From assembly GCA_038503075.1 (NCBI GenBank), contig JBCAML010000001.1, forward strand, positions 2,976,001 to 3,040,000: DNA of 64,000 nucleotides. Reading direction: 5' to 3'. This document shows, piece after piece, positions 47,876 to 58,760 of this stretch. The stretch comes from Gyromitra esculenta. Its lineage: Eukaryota > Ascomycota > Pezizomycetes > Pezizales > Discinaceae. The position numbers and the translations under genes are program-made. Each line of letters starts with the position of its first letter. Position 1 is the stretch's first letter. A model generated the notes under the pieces. That model had not been told where the DNA came from. It ran no database searches and was given only the letters and a program-made list of their open reading frames with translations.

Positions 47876-50258
47876 CTAGAAATTCATCAAATCTAAAGTA
47901 AACCGTCAGTAGAGAGTCAATGGTTGATGGAACGAAAAGTAGCCCACCTCTACCAAATAGCGCTCTCTTTCCCCAATCCATAGCTAGCAATACCCTAGTC
48001 CGAAAACTCACACTCTGCGCAAAGTAGACAGATCTCCAAAGGTATACGAAGATCAATCCGCCCCCAATACTCCATCCATTCAAATCGAAAACTGCTGCGT
48101 TTCCAATGTACGCCAAATTTCCAAGATGCTTGTACTCGAAGCCCTTGTATACGGTTTCGTCTAAATCGCCATCTGTGACATTATTCATCTCCATACCTGG
48201 TGCAGCTTGCGCAAGTTTGTTGAATTTGCGGGCAAGGTATTGCCTGGCACACAAATGACATCGTTAGTAATCTTACTACTGTAGAAGTGAAAGATGTAAG
48301 AATCTGCGTACCCTTGCTGATGCGCCCTCTGCGCCGTTGCTGGCAAACTCGTAAGCTTATTATCAATCTGCTCCAGCAATTCCTTCAACTCATCAAAATC
48401 TAAAGTTCCACTCTTATCCTTATCATACTCCTCAAACAGACGATCCAGCCTCCTCAAGTGATCCGTTGCTTGCGGAAACTTCTTTCGCACACGTGTCGCC
48501 ACGCTTCTCCACATTCCAAAATCTAGCGCCATCTTTTCCGGGTTTTTACCCTTCTCCCACGCAATCTGCTTCAAGAACTCTGTGATATGGCTCGTGATAT
48601 TATTCTGCACAGTGCTACAATCACCGATCGCATAAACGTCTCCAAGTGGGGTACCCAGCAGGCGAAGATGCGAGTCAGTTTCGAGGGCGTGCTTGTTTTT
48701 TTGCGTTTCGAGTTGGCCAGCGATCTTTTCAGCGAATTCGGTTTGCGCAACACCGGTGGACCAAAGACACATGCCAAAAGGGAGCTCTTTTGTGATGATT
48801 TTGCCGCTATCAAAGTCTTTTTGGGTGAAAATGACTTTGTCTTTTTCGATACGAGAGACACGGGCGTTGGTCAAAACGTCGACCTGGTCGCGAGCGAAAC
48901 GCTCTTCGGCATAGCGAGACAGGGCCTCATCATAAGTGTTAAGGATGTGACTACGAGACTGGACGACATGGACAGAGACCTCATTTCTAAGGATTTTGGG
49001 ATACTATATTTTCACTTGTCAGTATTGGCCGAGGAAGCACTAGAGGATTTGAATAGCACACATACCATAAGAGTAAGATCTTCGTTCAGCATATCGAACA
49101 ACTCTGCAGCAAACTCAACACCCGTTGGCCCACCTCCGCAAACTACGAAGGACAGCAAATTTCTGCGCTCCTGATCCATAGTACTAGGAAGGCACGCTCT
49201 TTCAAAGCATTCGATAACTTTGCTCCTAATCTTCCTTGCATCAGTGATATTCTTTAAGTATTCGACATGCTCGAGTCCTTCGACTCCGTGAGTTCTAGTT
49301 TGTGATCCTGTGTTCAAGTTTAGTTTTAGTTATTCTCCTATCATTCCTGCGCTACTCACCAACACCGATTACTAGCTTATCATACGGTAGGTAAAACCGC
49401 CTCTCCTCTCCATTCAGCAACGTCTGCGACACTTCAACGAGCTTCTCCGAGAAATCAACAGATTCCGCCGTGGCCTTTAAGAAATGGCCTCGAATTCTGC
49501 TTGTAATTCTGCGGATAGGCTCTACCAGGGACCGTACCTCCAACGTCCCTACGGTAGCGCTAGGAAGGAGAGGTGTGTAGAGAAAATAGTTGCTAGGCGA
49601 TACGACAGTAATATGGTAATTGTCCGGGTTAATGTTCTTTAGAAGGGCTACTGATCCCCAGCCACAGCCCAGAACAACGAGCTTAGGTTTGTCACTTTGT
49701 TTTTGCATCTCCATGCCGTCTTCGTCACCTACCTATTACAAAAATTAGAGATCAGCAAATGTTTATTTCTGAGTGAGGTTGATGTAGATTGCATTATATC
49801 TAAGCAATCAAGTGAAGGTTTCATACCAGCACTTCTGCAATCGGTAAATTCTTCGGCCCTCCCCTCCTAGGATTTATAGCTAGCTCTGAAACTCCCACAT
49901 CATACGTCTCTGCCTCGTTCTTGTACGTGCTTGCGTCGTACATAAAAAACCCAATAACCAGCCCAGAAATCGCCAACCCCGCAAACCCCGTGAAGGCAGC
50001 AGTCTTGTACAACGCTTTAGCTATCCTGTTGCGTTTTGGGGGTATAGTACCAGCAGCAGGAGGAGCAGAGGTAGCTAGAACTCTTGTTTGAGATCCCAAA
50101 CCAGATGGTGAATTCAATTGATTTCTTAGTGTGAGTTTCGGTGATGTAAGGAACGGCGAGGCATTTCGGCTGTGTGCGAGTGACCGAAAAGACTTGTTGG
50201 AGCTCTGGCGTGCAAGAGGGCTCGAGCGGAGCTTGGAGAGAACGCGTTGTCTTAGCAT
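47876..50258 (-). CDS. NDE1: External alternative NADH:ubiquinone oxidoreductase with EF-hand
   Basis: This is a rotenone-insensitive type II NADH dehydrogenase of the mitochondrial inner membrane. Six exons (50258-49827, 49732-49360, 49307-49066, 49003-48312, 48243-47948, 47892-47876) give 683 residues. The start MLRQRVLSKLRSSPLARQ is a typical basic mitochondrial presequence, followed by a hydrophobic segment (FTGFAGLAISGLVIGFFMY). Two dinucleotide folds are visible: VVLGCGWGSVALLKN (FAD) and FVVCGGGPTGVEFAAEL (NADH). An EF-hand loop, DKDKSGTLDFDE, sits near residues 538-549, as in the Ca2+-stimulated external enzyme NDE1 of Neurospora. The true C-terminus ALFGRDLMNF needs a 17-nt last exon; read-through of the last intron gives an unrelated tail. 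The external (intermembrane-space) orientation is inferred from the family. Confidence 0.95.
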
Positions 50259-51030
50259 CCTAACTGCCAAGTTGAGACAACGTAAATGCTAGCTATAGAG
50301 GGTGAAAGATTAAAGAAATCGCGGGGGAAATAAAAACGAGCAAGAATGTAAGCAAGTAAGCCCAAGGATGGAGAAGAGGAGCTATATAAAGATAAAGAAC
50401 CCTCCCTCCAGGAATGTGAGGGGCATACCGTGCATAAAATAGGTACCGATTGCCTAACTTCCTGCGCAACTTCTCGGCCAAGCAAGGAAAAAAATATGCA
50501 CCAACAGCAGTGACGCAACTTTCCCAGCTGAATCTCAGCTCGCTTCCAGAGATCCTCCAGGGTTAGGTGTGATAACTGCATGTACAGTCACTCACGGGGT
50601 GACGGCGAATCCTGTCTGATGGCGAACAAGGGTTGCTCGGGCCAAGCACTAAACCAGCAATGGTAATTCCCCAAGAAAACACGAAAATCACCCAACAGTG
50701 AATTCAAGAATAAAATAGTCCTGAAATAGCACCTATGATCAATAGATTGAAGAGACTAATTAGGAATCTAAAATTTCTAATGTTTTGTGAAAAAGTTGTG
50801 AATCCTATGGTTTGGAGATGTAACCGGACCCCTGTTCGCCATTAGACAGGATTCGCCGTCACCCCGTGAGTGACTGTATGTAACTGCATGCAGCTGGCCC
50901 CAGGCTGCTGACAGGCTTTGCCAAGCCACATACTCACAACGCTTTATGTATTGTCCAGATCTCGAGTACTGCTTTCGAGAACCCCCGTCCTCGTTACATA
51001 GCTACTGCTCCGTACTATTTATTATCCACC
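50259..51030. other. divergent NDE1-RPB11 promoter region carrying a MITE
   Basis: The 772-bp region between two divergent genes contains an inverted-repeat element of 296 bp (50583-50878), leaving about 325 bp for the NDE1 promoter and leader and 150 bp for RPB11. Confidence 0.6.
50583..50878. mobile_element. 296-bp MITE, family B, with long near-perfect TIRs
   Basis: The left arm starts TACAGTCACTCACGGGGTGA and the right arm is its reverse complement over about 50 bp, with two mismatches by my count. Both ends finish with TA. The interior of about 196 bp is A/T-rich and non-coding. The very similar arms suggest recent insertion. The TA ends and CAGT tips suggest Tc1/mariner/pogo-type mobilisation. 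No second copy is present in this window. Confidence 0.82.
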
Positions 51031-51454
51031 ATGAACGCTCCAGACAGGTTAGAGCCTCTTCGTTTCATCCCATGACCAGCCCACTCTAACTTGTGCGCAT
51101 TCGACATGTAGATTTGAGCTCTTCCTCCTCGGTGAAGGCGAGGCAAAGGTGACCATGGAACCCGACGCCCGTCAGCCCAACGCGGCGATCTTCACATTCA
51201 ATAAAGAAGATCACACGTTGGGGAATCTCCTCCGCGCAACCCTTCTCCAAAACGAACACGTTATTTTCTCAGCTTACAAGACCCCGCATCCATTATTTCC
51301 TAAATTCGAGTTAAGAATACAGACGGACGAAGAGACGAATCCAAAAGAGGCTTTGCTGGCGGCTTGTCAGGGACTTATTGGGGACTTGCAGATGCTGAGT
51401 CAGAAATTGACGAGAGAGTGGGAGTTGAATAAGATTGCTAGAGATACTAGCTAA
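51031..51454 (+). CDS. RPB11: RNA polymerase II subunit Rpb11
   Basis: Rpb11 forms the alpha-like heterodimer with Rpb3 that nucleates assembly of RNA polymerase II. Two exons (51031-51047 and 51112-51454) give 119 residues, the normal length. The first exon encodes only MNAPDR. The family core is plain: FELFLLGEGEAKVTMEPD, AAIFTFNKEDHTLGNLLRAT and AYKTPHPLFPKFELRIQTD, the conserved alpha-motif of Rpb11/AC19. AC19 (Pol I/III) is excluded by the Rpb11-type start and the HPLFPKFE segment. Divergent from NDE1. Confidence 0.97.
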
Positions 51455-52295
51455 GAACTGCTGCGTGCAGTGAGTAGAGAGTTGTGATAGATATAAACCA
51501 GAGGGCTAGGTTGGTTTTATGATTGTTTATTGGAGGAAAATTGGCCCACTACTGTGGACGACATGAGATGCTAGAAAGACTTTGTTTATTGTCGTTTTGG
51601 GAAGGAGTTATGTTTTTATGTTTTTGACTTCGGTACATAGCGGAATCTGTATCCAAAGTCCCCATTTTGCATAACATCGCTTATGAGCTCAAAGAAAAAA
51701 TAATAGTGCCAGTTCTCTTAGTATTCAACCTTTTGCTACACCCACGATGTGGATATCGGACAGGAACGTACATATTCCCAAACGGGCTGAACAGTGCAAT
51801 GCAAAAACCAAACTAAATCACACAACTCCAATTGACAAAAATGTATACAAGCCCTTACAATCTATTCTCCGGGAAATGGAAAACAAGAGAACGAGTAACA
51901 AAATGTCAACTCTTCATTTCTTCGTGGCAAGTAATGCAAACCCATGAAAACCCGTAGTAATAATACCAGCGAACTAACCCCCCAAAATATGAGTAAGGAA
52001 TAAAGAGTAATACTTCCAAAACCGGAAGTTCCGAGAGCAAGTAAAAATAAAATAGGAAACTCTGTTCCCAAAGCAGAACCGAACACAAGAAGGTGAGAAG
52101 GTGAGAGGAAAAACCAGCGAGCGTGGAAATAAGAACCACGAAAGAAAGAAAAAAAAACTCCCATCCCTAGTATTCTTTGGCCAGACAAAGCTATCCTTGC
52201 ACATACCCTCCTTATGGAGGTGTATTCAGCCACGAGTACAATTCATATCCTCCGCCATCCAAATCACTTCGTTCCTGATATCGCATCAATCCGAT
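51455..52295. other. convergent spacer after RPB11
   Basis: Holds the 3' ends of RPB11 and of the convergent disordered-protein gene. Open frames here (51747-51947, 51862-52233 and others) are A/T-rich overlaps without support. Confidence 0.45.
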
Positions 52296-55200
52296 TTACT
52301 GTACTGTCTCTGCCACCTTTCTCCCGTTACCAACACTCCCTCCACCACGTCCATGTCCCATGTGGCCGCTAGAAGTGGGGAATCGCCCAGAAGGCTTCCT
52401 GCGTTGATAATTCGACTTTTTGCCTCTCTTTCCTTCTTGCCCCTTACAGACAACCTCGGACTGAGTTCCTCCCGGGAGACGAACAGGGATAAATCTCTTC
52501 CCTTCATCATTAACAAAATCTTTATCAAGATATGGATCGAAGACGTGGATAGTTTGTGGGTGTTGCTGCAATTTAGACTGAGATCCTTTATTCTTCTTCG
52601 ACGAAATGACTGTTGGGGATTTGCTGGATAAGCTGCCATTACTGAAGATGTGCGGTGCCTGATGCGGTATTTTGACAGTGGGAGTGGATCCAAAATCACG
52701 TTCGAACAATCCATGGAAGAATTCTTCATCATCAGGTTTTGAGAGGATGCAGCCCCCATCCATTTGTGTTTCCTCAATTGTAGCTACATCTCCTTTCTCA
52801 CTGGAATCTTTACTACCGTGCGAGCTTCCAGGGAGTGAGACTGAGGGTCTACTCTCACGCTTTGGAGTTTCTTCGTATGTAGGTTTAGTCACAGAGAAGT
52901 CCTTGGAGGATGTTGCCTTGCTTTCTTGTTGGTGAAGGCGAGCAGGTTGTTGAGGTGGGGAGTGTTGTTTCTGTGTAGAATTTGCCATTTCTAGGATTTT
53001 CTGTTGTATGGCCTCAATGGCATCATAACTAGATGGTCGAGGCGACTTCGAGCTGTCAATTTTATGGAAACCATTGAGGCGAGTGGAAGGTGAGATTCTT
53101 CCACTTGCTTGCTGGGATTGTGGCGAGGGTGGAAGTTGCACAATGCGTGAATTTCTGTCACCGTGCACGGGATGTTCTGAAGACATCGGTGGAGGTGGAG
53201 ATCCTGGGGGGTTTACCTTCGGCGTAGGCTCGTCTATTGCTTTGTTTGAACTTCCTAAATATTGAGCGAGGATGTTGGCAGCCGGGAAGAAGCGGGATGC
53301 CGGTCTACCTGCCGCAGGCCCAATTGGAACATTATTCCTATGGGTAGTTTGAGATTGTAAGGCGGTCATGGTTGACTGGGTTGATACATTGGTAATCGTT
53401 GATGACTCTGGAGGATTTGGTGTGCCAACAGATTGAAGGGAGTCCCTCCTGGCGATCGCCTCATCACGCTCTGTTTTCGAGACGCCAATGAGCTTTCTAT
53501 CAGTATCTCTTTGTCCATCTTTAAGCTCGACTTTCCTCCAAGTTTCTACAATTTTTGGATGAGCAACGGGTTCCTTTCTGATACCAGCAGCAACATCTTC
53601 AGCTTCCTTTGCTAACCTATCTTCTCGGTTCTTCCGCCTCTCCTCAGTTTCGTCGTTTTGAAGAGTGCTTGCAACAGTATTCCAGCGATTAACAGCTTGA
53701 GAACGATCTTCGTGAGAAATACTATCGTTTGGACGCGGATTACGGGATAACCCTGGAGAAGTAGGGCCGGAACGCCCAGACCGTCTCTCATCCCTATTCT
53801 GCTGGCTATGAATAGAATTTGGCGCATTTGATCTTGCAGAGAATCCGGAGTAGCGGTTGTCAAAAGTTCCATTACCGACACCATTAAATCCAGAAAACCG
53901 CGGCTTCTCACCAATAGGTCCCCAAGGATTACCGTCAGTAGAATTATGTACTTGGGTATTATTTCCTGATGTGTTCTCCCAGTTATTATATCGGTCAGAT
54001 CCATGGTGAGGGCCTTTCCAAGGTTGATCTCTCGATTCACGGTTGCTAAGGGCTGCAAAATTCTTCGTTGGTGATCGCTGAGATTGTATCGGCCCTGACA
54101 GTCTTCTACCCTGGGGTCGAGGAACCATTGGAACTCCAGCGGCATTTCCTGGGGACTGGCTACGCATAAGTGATGATGGAGGCTGCCTAACTTGACGATC
54201 TGACAGTAGAGTTTGACTAGGACGCTCCCTCTCTAATGCATGCCTTGCCTCAGCAGCTTTCTTTGCAGCCGCATCTTCTTCAGCCCTCCTCTCGGCAGCT
54301 TCCTTTTCATCGATTGCCTTTTTCTTTGCAGCAGCCTCCTCTTCAGCAAGTATCTTTTCCTCAGCTGCCTTCCTTTCGGCCTCCTTCTCTTCCTGTGCCT
54401 TTTTCTTCGCAGCCTCCGCCATCTTTTCTAGCGCCTCAAGCTTAATTTTCAATCTCTCCTGTTTTGCAGCCTCCTCTTTAGCCTCCTCTTCCTGCCTGCG
54501 CTTCCTGGCGATCTCCATTCTTTCCTTCATCACTCGTTCTTGCTGAGCAATCGGGTCCTCATAATTGGGGTCAAATACGGATGCTGGAAGTGGAGGAAGG
54601 GGAGGGGGGGGCATCTGTTGAGTGACAGGTGGCCTACTAAAGGAAGGACCAGAGCGGCCTACGACTGGAGAAACAACGGCCATCCTCGGAGAAATCTCAC
54701 GTGGATGCGGAAGTGGGTGCTGGAACTGCGGGCTATAGGGACCTGATGAACTATGACTACCACGAGGGCCCTCACTATCAAATGGATTGTTATAGCCGAA
54801 GGAGCCACGCCTAGGATCAACAGGGAACCTAACATCATCCGGGGTAGGTGGCTGGTCCGCGCTAAACCGGCTGGTAGAAAAAGATGGCCTCCTGCCTCCT
54901 GCACTTCCGCTACCCCCACTGACATTCGAAGAGGCTCTTCTCCGCCCATATTCTTCCGGCCGATGGAAACTTATACTGCTGCGTGATTGTTGAAACGCTG
55001 CAGACGGTTCAGCTGGGCCAGATTGTTGAGTATGTTGAGGTGGGCCAGAAGGACGCTGCAGTACGGAAGGTTTGTTTATCGGAACATCGTTACGATTTGG
55101 ACGAGCACCTCCATTCCGAGCTTCCCTGACCGGTTCTAGTTGACCGGTCTCGGAGTTGAACAGTTCACGCTCTCGAGGACCATGATTAACAGGCCTGTCT

Positions 55201-56317
55201 CGCCATGAGCGATCGTAGACGTCCGCGGATACTTCCTTCATCCCGGTAGAGGAGGGTGGTGCATACTGCAGCAACGGCTCTGGTACAAATTCATGGCGAG
55301 GAGGGTGGAAGTCGTTCCGAAGGTGGGTCGGGTTCATGGCGGTCGTTGGAGGGACACTTGGAGGAGGGATCTTAGCCCAGGGAGATGCGCGGACAGGATG
55401 AGTAGACGGTGGCTCTGTAGGTTTCAAAGAAGGTTTTTCCGTAATAAGTGTTTTAGGCCTTACTTCTTCCTTTACGGGGATAGCCGGGGTAGGCAGCGGT
55501 GACTTGGGAGGGGCGACTTCTTGAAGAGGTTCCGAGCGAATTGGCTCAATATATGTAGCAGGTGGAGATACTATTTCTTCAGTTGTTGCCACTGCGTCTT
55601 CCAAGGTTACTTTCATGCCATCATTCCATTCGATAACTTCAGGCACCCAATCGTCGTCGTCGTCATCAATGTCCGCCCACTTTGCCTCCTTGGATTCATT
55701 TGAGTCCAGCCTCTGAGCCAAATGAATACCAAAGGAATTTTTTAATTCTTCGTCGGTGATATCCTTTTTAGGGGGCGGAGGCGTTGCTATTAAATATCCG
55801 TTAATAAAAGCTCAACTTTGTGTATGATTATTACTGGGATAGTTACGTAGATTTTTATTCCATACAGGTTGAGCTTGATCTCCTTTCTTGTATCCAGCAG
55901 ATCCGGTAGGCCCGGTACTCCCAAGCCTTAAAGCCTGAGATGAGGCGCCAGTCTTGACGAGCTTTAGTTTAGAAGCGCCCAACACGTTTCGAGGGGCGGG
56001 TTGCGTGATGGAAAAGGCTGGAGAAGCTACAATGACAAAAACGTTAGGTCCAGCAACAAAATTATTCTCATACAAAATGCGAGATTCATCATACCTTTAT
56101 GGGAGAGCGAAGAGCTGAGTGTATTAGATACAGGCCCTAGAGTCGGCGTGGCATCCTTTAGATAAACTTTGTTTACAGAAACTGACTTGAATATTGGCTT
56201 CCTCAAAGAGGACTTCGGTTTGATGGTATCCATTTTAGTTGGAGAAGTACTTCCAGGTCTAGACGTCCCAACGCTTTCTGTATCCGTATCTTTCGTACCT
56301 GCATATCTACTGTTCAT
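52296..56317 (-). CDS. Large disordered protein with central charged coiled coil and acidic DDDDDW/EWNDG motif
   Basis: Three exons (56317-56095, 56026-55847, 55786-52296) give 1,297 residues. I do not recognise a named family. Most of it is rich in S, P, N, Q and R and probably disordered. The best conserved-looking block lies at about residues 170-195: KWADIDDDDDDWVPEVIEWN followed by DG. A charged alanine/glutamate/lysine coiled coil (QQERVMKERMEIARKRRQEE onward) covers about residues 545-650. The C-terminus is basic with RG/GRG and ends KVAETVQ. Such features are common in fungal translation- or RNA-granule-associated proteins, but that is inference. The exon joins were chosen because they keep the frame across GT..AG introns. 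An ATG further upstream in another exon cannot be excluded. Confidence 0.78.
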
Positions 56318-56341
56318 GAGGCCCTGTCCGAATATAATGCA

Positions 56342-56764
56342 TTAGCCAATCAAAATGAACCAGAAAAATGCAAGGAGGACAAAACCCACAGCTGAAATGC
56401 CTTCAGCCCCCAGCCCTTCTGTCAATGGCACTTCATTGCTGTTTTCCTTATTTCCCTGCTGTATGTGAAGCTGTGTTTGTTGCTGCGTATTTGATATAAT
56501 AATACTCTGGGTAGACTCGCCAGAGGCGGTGAGCTCATTAATAGTGTTGTTTGCATCAACGCCAGTCGTCGAAGGCTCGACAACCGACTGCGCTAGAGGT
56601 TGTACCACATTTCCGGCGATACGCGAATCTGCCATAACAAGTTGTGTTTCTGTCCCCCTCAACTTCGCGCCAGTAGCAGCGCAGAAGCTCTTGTCAGAAA
56701 TACTCCCAGTATAGACAAGGACATGACTGGGAGTGGTAGCTGAATGAAGGAGCCTTGTGCTCAT
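56342..56764 (-). CDS. Possible small tail-anchored protein, function unknown
   Basis: An uninterrupted frame of 140 residues from the second ATG of a longer frame. It is rich in S, T, Q and N and ends with a single hydrophobic stretch (GISAVGFVLLAFFWFILIG) directly at the C-terminus, as in tail-anchored membrane proteins. It lies only 24 bp upstream of the ATG of the disordered-protein gene on the same strand, so it could instead be part of that transcript's leader or an unrecognised exon. I know no homologue. Confidence 0.35.
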   Translation of the reverse strand: MSTRLLHSATTPSHVLVYTGSISDKSFCAATGAKLRGTETQLVMADSRIAGNVVQPLAQSVVEPSTTGVDANNTINELTASGESTQSIIISNTQQQTQLHIQQGNKENSNEVPLTEGLGAEGISAVGFVLLAFFWFILIG

Positions 56765-56773
56765 GATGAACAC

Positions 56774-57748
56774 AACAAAACTTTGGGCGAAAGGGCAGTG
56801 GGTGAGCGGACTGTAACGACAGCCAGCTAGAAATTTGTAATTTAAAAAGCCAAACCTAATCAGATAATTCAGACGTGATCGCCAATCCTTTTTTTTGGCG
56901 TTATCAAATTGTAAGGATGTCTAAAAGCGCGAAATAAGTTATAAAGAGTCCAAAGCGCACTGGAAGAGATGGTGGATGGAGAGAGGTTATGGTGGGTCAG
57001 TCAATCGAAAGCGATAGCAACCAAGTAGTGAATTTCGGCAAAGACAAGGTACCAACCTTGAAGTGTGGAGAGGCGGGGGGTGTGGGGGGAAGAAGTAAAT
57101 AGGAGGAGAAAGGGAGAAGTTGGAGAAATGAGGCGCAGGGGCGCTTGCTTTTTTGTCGTTCGTTTCCTTCCACCAGGTTTCGAGAAGCGGTGGAGAGAGG
57201 GTTGTGGTTGTGGTGGGGTGAGATGTCTAGAGGCGAAGAGCCAAATTCTCTTTCTATGGATGTATAGTAATGTTTTGGAATGTTGTGATGTTTTAAGTCA
57301 AATCTAACGTGTCCAGAGCCGCCAAGACGCTTCAGCAGTTTCTTTCGATTGGCGATCGATTATTATTCGGCCCCACAGCTGATCTTAAGGCACCCAAGTC
57401 TACATCGTGAAGTATGTGGGGTATGTTTGGATGCCACACGCTCGCGGAACCCACCATACATAACCGAAACACTAGATGTTGCAACGAATATTCAGGTAGA
57501 GAGAGCAAATGTTATGGTAAAGGATATATGTAATTATCGATGAAAACACAGCACATGGTAACCACATGTAGAAAAGCTTTCTATCTTCGGCAGTAGTTTT
57601 AGAATACCAACAAGGTCAATTTGACTTGGTCTGGTATCTTTCCCTTAAAATATCAATGTTGATGATTTATACTACAGGGCAAAGATCTCCTAGCCATCTA
57701 AAAAAAGCTATCTTTCACAATCATTTACCCCGTCATAAGTTTGGCTGC
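56774..57748. other. spacer between the possible tail-anchored ORF and ATP17
   Basis: No gene is supported. Short frames at 57065-57307 and 57349-57543 have no domain. A G-rich stretch (57060-57220) and a T-run near 56890 are the only features seen. Confidence 0.45.
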
Positions 57749-58511
57749 CTAGTGAGCATTGTTCTTATGGTGACCTATAACTCGATATTAGATTTTTTTT
57801 AAATCTCGTCCATTAACATAAATTTAAATTAGTCTTACGAAGATGAAAGTAGTAGTTTTGAGCATAGCCGATCTGTATTCCATGCCATCAGTATCTAAGC
57901 ATTTTTATTCGATCCATAAATTCGACATACCGCGACAAGGACACCGATGAGGTGGACCAAAGCTGTAAAAAAAATATCGCGGAATAAGCTGTTAGCCCTT
58001 TCCGGTTCCAAGGGCCCTGCCGTTAAGAGAGAGAAATAAGAAGCCACGTACGTGCAGCACTAGCATCTTTTCCGTTGAAGTATTTGGCCTTATACCAGTT
58101 AATTGGGCCACTGGTTTCAGCTTTAGGAGCTGGGCCTATAAAACCATTTAGCTAGTATTATCTTGCACCGTAATGAACATGCAAGGATTCAGCCTGCATA
58201 CCTCGGGGAAGTTTGCCGTAGAATTCAACGACACGGGCCATCCTAGAGGCATCTTTCGCAGCGCCGATCTAGTGTTCCAAATCGATTGATTAAACCTTCA
58301 GCAGAAACCCGTAAAAATTGACAGCCCAAGCGATGGGTATAACAATTCCGTATATATTTGGAGATTTCAGAGTTACTTACACCCTATGACCACCGAAAAT
58401 CAGTCATGTATTTCATCCGAATTGTGCCGGGGGGGGGGTAAAACTCACAGACGGCGAGGCGACCTTTGGAGGGATAAGAGTAGAGATGCTGCGGCGGAAA
58501 GCAAGAGACAT
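57749..58511 (-). CDS. ATP17: Mitochondrial F1Fo ATP synthase subunit f (ATP17)
   Basis: Subunit f is a small membrane subunit of the ATP synthase Fo peripheral-stalk/dimer region. I rebuilt exons at 58511-58449, 58383-58381 (three bases), 58268-58202, 58135-58052, 57962-57931, 57872-57839 and 57774-57749, giving 102 residues. The product has a short basic mitochondrial start (MSLAFRRSISTLIPPKVASP), then IGAAKDASRMARVVEFYGKL, a WYKAKYFNGKD segment, one membrane helix (PLVHLIGVLVAIGYAQNYYF) and the family ending HLRHHKNNAH. The three-base exon GGT is flanked by perfect splice sites and restores the spacing I remember between SP and GAA in relatives; skipping it also keeps the frame (101 residues). 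It is divergent from NDUFS4 across 249 bp. The gene is easy to miss because no exon exceeds 84 bases. Confidence 0.9.
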
Positions 58512-58760
58512 GGCGAATGGATCAGGTGAACCGAGGATTGAGCGGAGGAGGTTTGTGGAGGGAATCCGAGTGCGAGACGATGTTGTTTCGGTAATTTCGA
58601 GGTTTGTGGAAGAAACAGGAACTACATGTAGTAGTAGTGATGGTCGCCCGCTTACTAATCCAACACCAACCCTGGCCCTTACTGCCTGAATAGTCACCGA
58701 TATCAATCTCCAGCTCTCGTTCATCCCCACCAACTGTGCAGATATCAACTCCACTTAGCC
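58512..58760. promoter_or_regulatory. shared divergent promoter of ATP17 and NDUFS4
   Basis: These 249 bp separate the start codons of two nuclear genes for mitochondrial respiratory complexes. At 58621-58632 there is a perfect 12-bp palindrome, ACTACATGTAGT, whose core TACATGTA recurs in other spacers of the window. A shared regulatory role is inferred from position only. Confidence 0.5.
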
